Shown here piece after piece: positions 1 to 11,748 of a stretch of 64,000 nucleotides of DNA. The DNA is from Ectobius pallidus. Its lineage: Eukaryota; Arthropoda; Insecta; Blattodea; Ectobiidae. The stretch spans positions 55,713,620-55,777,619 of the forward strand of contig CAXKWD010000007.1 of assembly GCA_964059195.1 (NCBI GenBank), in the 5' to 3' direction. Every line of letters begins with the position of its first letter. The stretch's first letter is position 1. The notes below the pieces were generated by a model. It searched no databases, was not told the DNA's origin, and worked only from the letters and a program-made list of their open reading frames with translations. The translations under genes were made by a program, and so were the position numbers.

Positions 1-1953
1 TGTCTATCTGAATTTCTTAGCAGTTCTAAGATACAGTTACCAGTACAGAAATCAAGCACAAAATTAATTAGGCTATCACTTCTCACTTCTTTATTGGGGT
101 ACAATATCATGCTGCTGGTTGAGGCACTGTGCTACAAACCTAATGAGGTTTTTGAGATTTTTTCAATTGGCCTAATCCTTCTGCTGGCACTATGGCCCTG
201 AGGTTGACTCATCCTCTAACAGAAATGGGTACCAGAAGCAATTCTGGGGTAGGGGCAGCCAGTGCATAAGACTGACAACCTTACCACCTTCATGTGCTAA
301 AAGTCTAAAAATGTTGGAAGTTGAACATTTGAATCCTAAAAGCCTTCATGGTCTCTATAGGGATCACTAGATCTTTACCTCACTTCTTTACCAACATTAA
401 AACATTTGTGACATTTCCACCGGTCACCTATGTCATCCATAGCCAAAGCTGGTAGATCGTAGTTTCAAAATTATATTTTAGGTGTGTCTTCTGTATTGCA
501 ATATCCTAACTTTTACCAAGTTTCTCTTTTATACAATGATTACATGGCTTTCTACCCAAACTATTACATGTTTTTAGTGACGGGTGTGACAAGGATACCT
601 TGAAAATTGATTTGATGAATATCTTCACTTAAACTCATCTTAAAAATTTGTTTTATGATTACAAAATCTTCACTTATTTGTGCTTTTGTGGGTGAAATTA
701 AAAATTGTAGCAAATCAACTGATTCCATGAGTATAATGCAGTATACAGTGTTTTGCAGATGACAAACCATTTGTCCTTCTCCTGCTTAGATACGCAGTCC
801 AATCAGAGACGGCAAGACGGAGAGGAGGCTCTTACTGCTAGCGACACTTCGTTAGCTCTTACACGTGATTGGTGGTGAAGGAATTGGCTTCTCATTTAAA
901 AAATATTAATTTTCAGTCAACGAAAAAAATACACATTTCAGCAGTTATTATTACATAGATACCGTACCTTTAATTTAATAGAAATATGAATCTATTTTCA
1001 AATTCTACAATCTTTTCCCTTTACTTTGATATATAACATGTCTATGTCAAGTAAAAAAAAAAGATGTAACCATTTTTGTCCACTTTCAAATGGATTGGCT
1101 CTTTTCTAGGTGCCCCTTGGAACTTTCCAATTCTTCTGTCACAAAGTATCACAAATTTGAATGTTACAGTAGTAAAATTGTTTCTTCAAAAAGTATTATA
1201 AACGTAGGTTATGAAAAGCATTATATTCCATGTTTACACTTTTTGCAAAATATGTATAACAGTTTTCCCTTCTGATTTAAAACTATTAAATTCAGTCACC
1301 TAATTGCGAATTCCAGATTTAGGCAAGTTGTCTTCACTTCACAAGGCACAAATATACTGCTTCACCAGATCACCATGTATCAAAAAACAACAAATAAATG
1401 CTGCTCCCATTCACAATATCTGATTCTGTGTCCTTCCTCTCCCTCTGATGCTGCACAGATAGGGGACGTTTACAGTTGCCAGATGCTTAACTGTTGGAAT
1501 GCATGGAATTTTTTACTTGGATCCACAGAATATGTGGAAAACCCAGTTCCTTGCTATTGGAAGTATTAATGGAGAAAAAATTGCAAGTGTTTCAAGATTG
1601 CTTAGTTGTTGGAATGAATGTAATGTGTGGCTTGGGGATTTCAGATATGATTCCTGGAAAACTGCATCCATAGTATATGTAGTGCTAATAGGAGTGTTAA
1701 CGGACAGAAAATCTGTAAATCTAAACTTCATGATCCGTAAATATCCTTCTTTCTAGAATGCTAGTAGCCATTTTTTAAAATATGAAATATATTTTGCCTC
1801 TCTCTAGAAATGACTTTTCACAGCTTAAATTTCCTGTAAATAGGACTGTGTTAACTCTTTGGCTTGTTTGATTTATATCCTGTTGGCTTGCTATATACTT
1901 CACTTCTTAATATTTTTATTTTATATGTTTGTTCAGTAGCCTATATCGGTTAT
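1..1953. other. AT-rich non-coding stretch, no gene recognised
   Basis: I see no protein family, RNA gene or bounded transposon here. Positions 785-890 are locally less AT-rich and hold a CCAAT box and two inverted ones (attgg), so a promoter is conceivable, but no downstream first exon supports it. Short frames around 1375-1756 contain repeated Cys-Trp-Asn words without a recognisable domain. Confidence 0.5.
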
Positions 1954-2965
1954 GCTTATAAGGCCTGACCGCCGGCGTGGTCTTGTGGTTAGCGTACCTG
2001 ACTATGGATCCGTCGGCCCGGGTTCGATCCCCGGTACCTCCTCGGATTTTTCTGAGGTAGGGAGGTCTTATGTGATCTTAGTGAAAGCCTTGCTCTAAAA
2101 TTGCAGCACGCGCATAATGCATGCATTCGCTTTGTGTGTAATATCCGACTAGCTGAGCATGTCACACCGTCCCTTCTAAGATTATCATGGCTCCGTGTCT
2201 GTGAAAGACGATCTATGCATTCCCTTTCTCTTCTTTTTAAAATCCTCCAATCCTCAGCTCCCCATTACCTGGCTAATCGTATTCAGTATTTATCTTCAAA
2301 TCACTCACTAAATACCAGATCACAACATGACTCTCTGCTTTCAATACCTATCCATAGAACATCCATATAAGTTATTCCCGGTCTTTTACTGTAACTTCTG
2401 CACGTTCCTGGAATCTCCTTCCCACCAGCATCAGGGTCTGCTGTACGCTGAAAACATTTAAAATTAGGCTAAACGAATATCTCTCCAAAAAACGCTAATC
2501 TTTTGTTTAGGTATAAATCATTTACGTTTTATTGTTTCTTGTATATTGTAGATCTAAGATAAGTTACTTATTATTTTTTTTTTCTCTCTCTAGTATAACA
2601 CACTTTACTAAAATAGTTTTATTTCATGTAACATAGACTAAATTCACTAAATTGTATATGTATGTATCTAGTGTATTATTATTACTTATAGAACTGTGTT
2701 AGTGTATTTGTTTGTTTCTTCTTTTCCGTCTCTGGTTGAGTGTAAGAGAAGGCCCTAAGGCCTTAACTCTGCCAGATTAAATAAAGATTATTATTATTAT
2801 TATTATTATTTAATTATTAACGGCCGTGGGTGTCGGCATGCTGACCACATGCCCCCCAATCCTACCATCTGCCTATGGGTAGATGACGCAGTGGTCGGGT
2901 GAAAGGCCTTGTCCCTTTGGGGATGTCGCGCCACGGAGTTTAGTTTTTTTTAGCTTATAAGGCCT
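1954..2965 (+). mobile_element. tRNA-derived SINE split by a LINE fragment, with 13-bp TSD
   Basis: The tRNA-like head (1967-2077) has an A-box-like region near 1978-1995 and a B box ggttcgatcc at 2021-2030. The body resumes at about 2812 and ends near 2952. The pieces are flanked by perfect 13-bp direct repeats gcttataaggcct at 1954-1966 and 2953-2965, the expected target-site duplication of a retroposed SINE. An inverted copy at 33779-34046 contains the same head and body contiguously. Between them, about 735 bp of LINE sequence interrupts this copy; some 60-80 bp of the SINE middle appears to have been lost there. Confidence 0.8.
2078..2811 (+). mobile_element. 5'-truncated non-LTR retrotransposon 3' end
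   Basis: The frame from about 2085 to 2370 encodes the C-terminal end of a LINE reverse-transcriptase polyprotein (HAHNACIRFVCNIR, then LSWLRVCERR and TRSQHDSLLSIP). It aligns by eye with the end of the LINE at 20739-22235 (RAHNLCVRYICNIR, TRSQRNSILSIP). After about 2370 the frame decays. A 3' untranslated region with agagaaggccctaaggcctt, also present in variant form at the other LINE's end, leads to an (ATT)n tail at about 2785-2811. It lies inside the SINE body, so it inserted after it. Confidence 0.8.
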
Positions 2966-3590
2966 AGAGCAATTCTTCATAATATTATTATTATTATTAA
3001 TCTCTACAGAGCTTGTGTTGATAAATCTTTAGTTGTAAACTTCTTTCTTTTGTAGAAAGGATTCCAGCACTTCCAACAAATCAAGCTCCTTAATTTTTGG
3101 TACAGATAAAATCACACTTAATTTTTTATTAGATTCCAATGAAAAATGTATTTTTCTTTAGAATTTCATGATTAGGCTATGCTTCTAACTCATTCCCAGG
3201 TACTAATATACTTCATTTATAAGAAGTAGGCCTATTTAAGAAGAAGAAAAGCCATTTTTTGTTTAATATAATTTAAGTGCACGATTTTAAATATAAACTC
3301 AGTGGTACTTTAATAATAGTGTTTAATTTTGATTTAAAAAATCTCAAGAAATGCAGATCTGTTTCAATGGGTGCGGCAAAATTTTTCGTTAAACTTTTTC
3401 CGGTGACTAGGTCACTTATTCTCATACCTATAGGATTACCAGATTTGTACAGTCAATTCTTGATAACTTGGATCCCCATTATCTTGGATTTAACCTATAT
3501 TTGCCCATGGTTGCATTTTTGCATTATTCCCTAGATGTTATTGTATTGCAACAATGTGACAAGTTACTGACAACTGAATATGTTGTCATT
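2966..3590. other. Unannotated AT-rich spacer
   Basis: Begins with a short (ATT)n run near 2985 and continues as low-complexity AT-rich DNA. No family or paired termini were seen. Confidence 0.4.
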
Positions 3591-6500
3591 ATTAATTTCA
3601 TGGGCGTTGGCAGGGGAGGGCAAGAGTGGGCAGATGCCCCCATCTGGATTCTGCAATGCCTTATGGTCTCATTAATTCTTTGGTAATCTATACCTCTACC
3701 TGCAGTTGTTGCAGGAAGAATAAAAAACTAATATTTTATGAGTTTAGCAAGTATTGTTATCACTGCATCAGTGTATTTATAATAATCCGTCACCAAGGCT
3801 GTTGCTTGAAAGAATGTAATCTCTTAATTTAAAATTTGTAAACAATGAAAACCACCTCTTACGTCTTATATGAAAATGAAATTGTTTTCTAATACAGTAC
3901 TTGAATCTGCAACTGTGTGTATATTATTAATGCCACCAAGTCAAAAGCGTAACCATAATGAATAGAATGAGAAAGTGTGATGACTTCGCCGCTAATACAA
4001 TGGTAGGTATAGGGAGAGCGGCGGTCCACCGAAACACTGGCAGCACCTTCGTTTGCGTTTCAACTTCTCAATGCTGCGTCATGATAGTTTGGCATCTTAT
4101 AATTAAACTCGCAATCTTTAATTAACCCTTGGTCCTATTTCTGTGAAATTTGTGCAGAAATAATCTGCACAACACAGTCCTTCTGATGGTTAAAACAGAG
4201 ACTTAAAAAATGCGGACATAAATGTTTTTATTTCATTATATAAGCATCACCAATTACACAAAATTCATGGAGGGTGAAACGGAATTTGACTATGCGACAA
4301 TTTTTTTCATTTTTGTGTCCCGTAAAAACTTCAAGCGAGAAAGTTTTAGGGAAATATTTCAACTTTATTTTAAATTCAGTACCACCTTTATATCTTGAAT
4401 GGTTTACGAGTAATTGAGTGGTAATTATTCCGGGCGCTCAGCTCTCTGAATGATGTGAGACGATCGTGAAATGTTGAGGGTGAAGCAAATTTGACTATGC
4501 GACATTTATTATTTTATTTTTGTGTCCAGAAAGAGATTAAGGGTGTAAGGTTTAGTGAAATATTTGGATCTTATTATAAATTGAGTACCACTTATATATA
4601 TATATATATATATATATATAATGGTTAACGAGTAATAGTAATTACTCTAAAGCTAAAGCTATCAGAATGGTACTGAGGTATTAGCAGGCATCTTTTCCAT
4701 AAAATACCAGCAATAACGTAAAAAATTTTACATAATTTATTCGTGGTCTCAATAATAATACTATATTAACTGACTACTTGTACCCATACTGCAAGACTGA
4801 CCCGCTGAGGAAAAGGAGTGAATGAAGCTTTTTTCTAACTTAGTAAGTCTCACTACTTTTATTTATGCATTTATTGGATTATTTATTTATCATATTTTCT
4901 GTTCACTTATGTTAGTAATTTTTATGTATAATTATCATAGCAAATGTCTTATTAGTTTAATATCTTGTTCCTTTTTTTAATAATATAATTTAACAACATA
5001 AGACGTACATCAGTTACAGCGAACGTGAATGGTCGAGGGTTTGAGCAAATAGCGGGCTGAAGTTAAGGCAAGAGGATTTAATTTTTTATGAAAAATCAGG
5101 GAAAATGCTTTGAAATATTGTGTGATGTATGTAGAATGCGTTGCATCACAATTTTTGCGTATGTGCTTCTTTATCGGATGTTGAAACGCCAATTTTAAAG
5201 ATCACGCGCCCTATTTTCGTAGTGCTGCTTATGAAATTTTCCGTGCCCTGCAATTCACAAATCATCCCTTAGTTTATATTATCTCTGTTCACATAATTTG
5301 TACTCATATCTACACTTTTGACCGTGTTTCACCTACATAACTTACCCCATACAGCCAGGAGAAAATTAATATTATTATAAATAATATTACTATTAATACA
5401 ATAATAATACAAATTAATACTCAGTAATATTCTATACAATGTAATATTAATATTAATTTATAAAATATCCCTTAGCTGTTTTCTACCCTAATTATACGTT
5501 GTTATTTCTATACAAATGTACATTCTTTAACAAATTCTCATCAAATTATACTAACATACCATCTACCCTATTTCCTAGGCAACAAAAAATTAGATCAAAT
5601 CATCCCTTAGCTGTTTCATACCTATATTATATAGCCTAATTGTTCATTGCTTGTGAACATCGTCGATTTTTTGAAAGATGTGGAACGAAATGTTACGGTC
5701 AAGCTTCTTGGAATCTGAGAAATTACTGTTACACACGGCCATGTTTATTTTTGGAGATGAGATCTTCCAAGACGTGTAAAGCAGCCCGAAAATTGTCAGA
5801 AGTATCTAACAATTCAATTTAGATAAGGTGAGTCATTTTGAAATAGATTAATGTATTATTTTGTTTAATAATGTTTGCAATATTTCCTATACCGCCCGTA
5901 GTAATCTTGCTCCCGCGAATCTCAAGCAGAGTAACTGCTACCTAGCGGCGGAACCAGTGAACTACCTCAGTCATCACACTTTCTCCTCTATTCATTATGG
6001 CGTAACTTAATCCGTAACAATAAAAAGAATGTATAAGGTTTACACCAAAAATATACTCTTAATTGCCAGTTTTGGTTCCGGAGGGAGATGACCCCTAACC
6101 CTCTTTCTAAGGAGGATTGTTCCATTATACCACCCATGGACTTGCCGAATGCTGGCATAATGTTGAAAACTTAAAAAACATTGTCACACTCACTGCCTTG
6201 TGACTTGATGTTTTCCTTACAGCTCTGCACATAAAACCCCAGTTCCAAGTGCTGCCACGTCACATATTCCTAAACATTTTGCACCCCCAGGGTGATGTGT
6301 CCTTGGTTATTTACCCAATCTTCCCATTGGTAAACGCAGGCCTAGGCCAACAAATTCCTTCGATTGGCTACATAGCGTTTTACACTATGTTTGAAACCAA
6401 AAGTACCATTGTAAATAGGATACAACAAACAGCACCTAACTTTCACAGAATCAAGATTTAAAATACTGAGCCCATGTGGCGCTGCTGTTTTTGGTTTAGG

Positions 6501-6698
6501 ACTGACCAGAAAGTGGAACATTTCCCTGAACAAGGGAAGAGCTAAACAAATGCTTGCCACATCTTACAGTCTAATAAATAAGAATCATTGTAGATATTTC
6601 GTTCATGTTGTCCACATATTCTCAAGAATTGTTGTGTTTGGAATTATGTCGAGTTTTCCCCCCTTAATAAAATTCCTGGCAACGCCCCTGATTACTTT
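3591..6698. mobile_element. hAT-like DNA transposon (non-autonomous), hosting a nested element
   Basis: Termini are inverted: the left end starts at 3599 with catgggcgttggcaggg, and the right end at 6690 read on the other strand starts caggggcgttgccagg. They are flanked by 8-bp direct repeats attaattt (3591-3598) and attacttt (6691-6698), 7 of 8 identical. Short CAGGGGCG-type termini plus an 8-bp duplication are hallmarks of hAT elements. No transposase frame was recognised. About 2.05 kb of the interior is a second element (3954-5999). Confidence 0.65.
3947..6006. mobile_element. Mutator-like element copy 1, nested in the hAT-like element
   Basis: Inverted termini cataatgaataga (left, 3954) and its complement (right, ending 5999) continue into gagaaagtgtgatgact on both sides. 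A 7-bp direct repeat gcgtaac flanks the element (3947-3953, 6000-6006). The interior (about 4080-5760) matches the element at 35475-37130: shared blocks include ttaattaacccttggtc, gactatgcgacaattttt and gtacccatactg. Inside, a unit of about 210 bp starting near gggtgaa is tandemly duplicated (about 4268-4665), with a (TA)n run at 4593-4620. No coding frame remains. Confidence 0.6.
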
Positions 6699-7379
6699 TT
6701 TTTATCTTCCATTGAAGTTATGTGATTTGTGGTTGTTTTCTGTAGGCTGAGAATGTAAGAAGGGCAGTTAGTGGTTTAGCTTTCTCACCTATAGAACGCA
6801 GCACCAGACAGATACAGACATCCTTTAGTCTGATTATCATAGAAATGTCCACACATTACCACAACCTGATTTTAAAATTTTTGAGGATTGATCGCTTTCT
6901 GCATAACACCATTCAATTCTCTTTATGATATAGTTGTTGATGAATGATTAAGAATCAGGTTTTTATTGATCACTAAGAAGTCGTGAAGTCAATTTAATGA
7001 AAATGTTAACCCAATTTTGCTTCATTACTGACTTATGAGCACCAAATTGTAATGACTTTAAGGCCCTGTAGCATACACATTTTACATCATAGAGCAAAAA
7101 TCTCCTCATAAAAGCTGCTTGTCTATGTCCCCTCTATACACAAGTAAAATATTTCGGTGTTATTCATTAACACACTGTATATATAAGGCAATGTTAGTAT
7201 GTGTGTCCTTTATAGGCTAAAAAACTTGGACTGATTTACAAGCATTTTTTTGCAAAATGGTCCACGCTGTCTGGAGAAGGTTTAAAGCTATTGAAATCCT
7301 CGATGGGACCAGTAGAAAGAAAGTTAGGGGCCTAAATGTTTTTTTTTTTTTAATATTACACTGATATTCCTCAAAAGCA
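6699..7379. other. Unannotated spacer
   Basis: AT-rich DNA without a recognisable gene, paired termini or RNA. It contains a poly-T/A run near 7340. Confidence 0.4.
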
Positions 7380-8050
7380 ATTCAGTTCTCATAACAATAT
7401 TCAACAGTGTTCACATAGGGCTTTGGCAGTTGCATTATACCCGCATTGACAAATATAACTAGAGAGGCTATCGATATAATTCATTTTTGCAAATCAGTAA
7501 TGGAGTAGGCCTAAATAGCCTAAATATCAGGTGTGATGCATGAAATAACTTTCTCTACCCTAGAAATGGACGAATTATTATATATTAATGTGTGTGTGTA
7601 TATATATATAAATATACAATAATTATATAATATATGTTTTTAATTGATTGTAGGCCCTAAATATATTGTCTTGTTAGATGGAATTCTAAACTTGCTTCAT
7701 TTATCTTTATAATAAATTTTCTTCTTTTCACATCATATTTTCATTTAGAATAAAAGGGTTCAGTTCAGTTGTCTCAGCCTTAGTTTATGTCGATGGTTAG
7801 TGAGGATGCTAGGCCTATATCAGAAGTCTAAAAAATTCTGCCCACCGTAGGCTTTGTATTAGTTGGGAAATACGGATGTGTATTGTAAGCATTTAAAAAG
7901 AGACAAAAGTAGAATGGAACATTTAAGTCCTATGTACACAGCAACTTTTTTTTTCCCCCAGCTGCAAAATTTATAGACTAATTGTAGAAAATCAGTAACA
8001 GGTTGTCTTTGCTTTCCAGTATGGCTGGCTCCACAGGGCATAATTCTTTA
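7380..8050. repeat. Unclassified dispersed repeat, copy 1
   Basis: Several blocks recur in the same order and orientation at 41745-42190: gtgttcacatagggctttgg, a block with taactttctctaccct, and a block with gtaggctttgtattagttg followed by a variant of gacaaaagtagaatggaaca. The copies differ by many substitutions and indels, so they are old. No termini, coding frame or class was recognised. A TA/TG simple repeat lies at 7590-7615. Confidence 0.6.
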
Positions 8051-8368
8051 TCATAAATCTATCATCTATTATTATTATTTGACTAATTTTCATGATTGTC
8101 TAAAAAATAGTATATGATACACATGATAAAATTATTTTATTTTGCTTGTAGGATTGCTGCATTCGCCCTTACGGGCTCGTTTCGCAAACATAGCCAACTC
8201 GCAAAATAAAATCTCGCTTTAACATTTGGATCATAAATAACTATTTGTTTTAATATATGGTACCTGTAATACATATGTTTTATAAACATAACTTAATCTA
8301 AATTAGCATAGGCCTATGTTTTATAATTACCAAAATAACCTATATTAAATATTTTTGAAAATATCAAA

Positions 8369-9120
8369 GATCGATTATATTACTTACTTACTCACTGACT
8401 TTACGGCCCTTCTAGGGCCAGTGCCTGCTGAACTATTGAAGCCCACAACTTCCTGTCCTGTGTCTTTCTTCTCCAGCACCTAACTCCCAATTCTTTAATA
8501 TCCTCCTCCACCACTTCCATCCATCTCTTTCTTGGTCTTCCTACATTTCTTAGTTCTCACATTCCAAGTTGCCATTTTAAAATCATGTCCTTTTCCGTGC
8601 TTATGTCGTCTCCTTTTGATCAATCCGGCTTCTATTAGTTTGGTTTTCTGAACTAAAATTTTTTTCTGGGATTGGGTTGTTGGCCCTATGCCCAACCCCC
8701 AACCTGGAGGACCAGGGACTCTTCTGTTGGGGTTACCATTCCTTAGTAGATTTTGTCCCGATAAGGCGCCAGACTGTCGCACATTATTAGCATAGGTTGG
8801 GCTGCTGTTGTTCGTCAGCTCTATACACTGGATTTAGCAGTCATGCTATATCTGCATCGTCATGACCCCAGGTGACCAACCTACTAGTGGGATGAGCGTA
8901 TTGGATTGGATGTCTCGGGGATGGTGACCAGTGATATTGAGTTACTCAATCCACCCAATATCACCAGTTGGAAAGGTGGGTCGATGTGTGAGGTCTGGAT
9001 ATACAGGTTGGGACAGCGGTCTGCTGCTCCTGTTAGTCACCTTTTACGACAGGGGGAGTTCCCTTGGTGCTATTCTACTCAAGAGTCCCGGCCACCACAC
9101 GGGGAGATCGATTATATTAC
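8369..9120 (-). mobile_element. Internally deleted non-LTR retrotransposon with perfect 15-bp TSD
   Basis: Read on the - strand, the element begins at 9105 (ccccgtgtggtggccgggac), carries a 5' leader of about 500 bp, starts a frame with the endonuclease-type opening MATWNVRT (near 8570), then jumps directly into the C-terminal end of a LINE polyprotein: GRPRKRWMEVVEEDIKELG, RCWRRKTQDRKLWASIV and ALALEGP followed by a stop. It ends in a short gtaa-type tail at 8384. The whole apurinic endonuclease core and reverse transcriptase are missing. Perfect 15-bp direct repeats gatcgattatattac flank it (8369-8383, 9106-9120). The duplication shows retroposition from the 5' end to the 3' tail. RTE-like affiliation is inferred from the C-terminus. 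Confidence 0.85.
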
Positions 9121-9525
9121 ATACTACAATATTTTCAGAAGTTTTAGGTTGTTTTGCAAATTAAACTGCAATAGCAATCGTGCATTTTTCTCCAAAACAA
9201 AATTACTTTTATTTTTTAATAAATGTTGTGAAGCCTGGGATTACTTGCAATAGTAAAATGCTATTGGGATACTATTGGTTTATACTTCGGTAAAACTGAA
9301 ACTTAACACCAAAACAGTAACTTCGGGGTAGGTGGTAAAAGTAAAAAATTAAAGGGGCTATTAACAAAGCTTTGCCCAGGGTGCAACGTATGTGAAATCG
9401 GGATCTGCCCTTATAGATTTGACAAAAAGTGTAGGCAGGTAATTTTAAGAATTAAAAATAAACACTGCACTTAGATCTTAAAAATATAATGAATGGAAAA
9501 AATAAAAAAAAAAATAAAAAAATAC
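9121..9525. other. Unannotated spacer
   Basis: No recognised gene or bounded repeat. Confidence 0.4.
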
Positions 9526-9605
9526 AGCAAAGTGATTTGAACCAAGAACCTCCAGTTCTACGATCAAGCACCTTAACCGTTGCACCACTTATAAGTTCAT
9601 CAAAT
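9526..9605 (-). repeat. tRNA-like sequence, probable SINE relic
   Basis: On the - strand an A-box-like gtggtgcaacggttaaggtg is followed about 35 bp later by a B-box-like ggttcaaatca. An acceptor stem cannot be drawn convincingly, so this looks like a tRNA-derived repeat head or tRNA pseudogene rather than a functional tRNA. Confidence 0.4.
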
Positions 9606-10953
9606 GAGTGAGAATATTATGGATGCAAACCATTATGCTTGCTCTTGCAGCATTAGCCTTTGTATAGGAACCATAAGTTTTTTTATTAATAGTGTATTTG
9701 CATTTGTATGAATACTATTAATATTGAGACGTAATACATTTAAAAGCGGAAAAATTAGAGATAATCGACTAATACAAGCATGCAATGTTTGAAGCCGAAT
9801 GGCTTCTGTTTGTCAGTCAAAACAACCGCAGTGCAGCCAACATAATTAGGCATACAGTTGAAACTGGAAAGTGCAAAGTTACAACGGCCCAGGTATATAT
9901 ATAATAATTGTATAAAACATTGTGCAATGTATAGGACCTAAAACCAACAATCTTGAGATTTCTTTGTATCAGTTTTCTTTTTTCACCATATGGCATAGTA
10001 TACACATTATCCCCAAGGAGAGACCTTTGAGCTATACAAAACAGATTCGTATAGTGCGAACTGCTCTCAGAGATTGATTGCAAAGGCTTGTCCACCTGCA
10101 AGTTGACTCTCTGAATGTTGCTGTCCACCACATCCCAGACAGCACTGTCAGACTTGTGTCCACATACTGAAAGAAGACTCTTCGAGAGTTTCTTGCACTC
10201 TCAACTCTCATGTGGACACTAGCCTTTAGTCTTTTCTGAATAACATAGATCTTTTCTCAACCAACCCACTTCTCCAGAAGATAACAGTGGAGCAAGCTGC
10301 TGAATGCTTGGGAAAAGTTCTCTTACTCATGCAGTTGGAAGCCGAACACTAGGAAAGAATAAAGTTACATATTAGAGAAGAACATTTCCTAAATTTTACA
10401 GGACAGAGTTCAAAGATTGGAAGCAATAAGCTTCCAGCAAATACTGACACAATGAGCCTTTTCCGATGATCCCTGAAATAAACTCCTTGTTTGATGTATG
10501 GAAAAATTTAAAATCTTTTATAACTTATGAGGAGCATTTTTTACTTGGTTACCTACTTAAAAGAAAATCCTCATTTTAGGATAGGGATAGTATTAATTTC
10601 TGAAAAGTACCACAAGTCTTCATGTGCCCTTCATATAGCATAGTAAAAGGTACGAACATACATAGAAAGAGTTCAAAAATTATTATTCTATTCACTGTTT
10701 CTGTGTGGAACAAGACATACTGATACAGTACATCTCAATCAAATGCTTTAGCTATACAGTCTTCCTATTTTATCCTGTGAAAATTATAAGTAGGTCCATA
10801 GCATAATTTCAGCATGATTTTAATGCATGTGGTACTCCGAATGAAAACTGAGACCCTGGTTTGGGACAAGATGTGTTTCTGTGGTGTGAAAGGGTTTAAA
10901 TGATGTTTAAAGTGCATTAACAGTGTCAGCAATGTAGAAAACTCTGTTTACAG
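9606..10953. other. Intronic or upstream sequence before the first seen SECp43 exon
   Basis: Ends in the splice acceptor ctctgtttacag at 10942-10953. No exon with the expected Trp-Met-Gly-Asp word of the SECp43 N-terminus was found here or further upstream. No transposon termini were recognised. Confidence 0.4.
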
Positions 10954-11151
10954 CTGGAACCATACATGACAGAAAGTTTTGTTATGTCAGCTTTCCAAAA
11001 AATGGGAGAGCCACCTCAGAATGTAAAAGTAATGCGAAACAAATACACCGGCGAACCAGCAGGCTATTGTTTTGTGCATTTTGCAACAGATGAAGCAGCA
11101 CTGAATGCAATGCACAAACTCAGTGGGAAAGTTATTCCAAATACAAATCCT
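10954..11151 (+). CDS. TRNAU1AP: SECp43/TRNAU1AP exon: most of RRM1
   Basis: SECp43 (tRNA selenocysteine 1-associated protein 1) binds selenocysteine tRNA and supports selenocysteine incorporation; insects also keep it as a general RNA-binding protein. This 66-codon exon starts after ctctgtttacag and ends at a gtatgt donor, phase 0 on both sides. It encodes LEPYMTESFVMSAFQKMGE, the RRM1 loop NKYTGEPAGY and the RNP1 octamer GYCFVHFA (exon residues 37-44), ending NTNP. In the family LEPYM follows a Trp-Met-Gly-Asp/Ser RNP2 strand, so the start codon and RNP2 lie in an earlier exon I cannot locate. The next intron is only 98 bp. Confidence 0.93.
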
Positions 11152-11249
11152 GTATGTATAAAACAATCTACTCATAGATAGAATTAGTAGACCAAATCAA
11201 GCACCTGTGCAGCAGGAATCAAATACAAGTGTTTTGTGTTTCATGTCAG

Positions 11250-11406
11250 CCTATCCGATTCAAGTTAAATCATGCCAGCACAACGGGTCGGCCACCTATA
11301 GATCGAGAATTTTCTCTGTGGGTTGGTGACTTGACACCTGATGTTGATGACTACACACTGTACAGAACTTTTGCTTCTCGCTACCAGTCAATCAGAACTG
11401 CTAAAG
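11250..11406 (+). CDS. TRNAU1AP: SECp43/TRNAU1AP exon: linker and start of RRM2
   Basis: The exon follows acceptor tttcatgtcag and ends at a gtatgtg donor, leaving one base of a split codon (phase 1). It encodes PIRFKLNHAS, which completes RRM1 after NTNP of the previous exon. A Gly/Arg/Pro-rich linker follows, then the RRM2 RNP2 strand FSLWVGDLTPDVDD, a diagnostic word of SECp43 proteins. The exon closes with YQSIRTAK, continued as VIL in the next exon 8.46 kb away. The short upstream intron, large downstream intron and phase match support one gene. Confidence 0.94.
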
Positions 11407-11483
11407 GTATGTGAATTAAAGCATTCTAGAACATTGTGTTGGGACTACCTTTGGAAAGGAAGAATTAAAGGCTTTCTAACAAA

Positions 11484-11748
11484 ACAATAATTGAAGCATT
11501 TACTTTTATAAGGGTCTAAGTGCCAAAACCATTATTTTTCAGCTGATTATTTTAAATGGATCTATGTACCCAGACCAATGCATTTCAGAGGGGTCCAAGG
11601 TCCAGGGAAAGCCACGTTAGTAGCAGTAAATTCCAAGATCTAGCGCTGGATCTATTTCCGGCACGTCTTCCTGTGGGTCTATATCTTGTTTTCTACACAA
11701 TCATGATTTTGGCACTTAGATCCTTATAAAAGTAAACGCTTCAATTGT
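11484..11748. mobile_element. Small palindromic MITE
   Basis: Inverted arms of about 50 bp: left 11484-11532 (caataattgaagcatt, then ataagggtctaagtgcc) pairs with right 11694-11748 (ggcacttagatccttat, then cgcttcaattgttaat). No coding frame. Target duplication unclear. Confidence 0.6.

Noticed and set aside
785..890. CCAAT-containing promoter
   Set aside because: No TATA, no downstream first exon, and the motifs are short enough for chance.
1620..1660. VWLGDF as the missing SECp43 RNP2 exon
   Set aside because: Only four residues fit, no start codon context, and no GT donor in the right phase.
1375..1756. Short frames with repeated CWN words, faintly kelch-like
   Set aside because: No complete kelch repeat, no splice-consistent frame and stops between the pieces.
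8906..9253. 115-residue + strand frame
   Set aside because: It is antisense to the 5' leader of the internally deleted LINE and runs out of the element past its TSD.
9526..9605. Functional tRNA gene
   Set aside because: A and B box-like words only; stems do not pair well.
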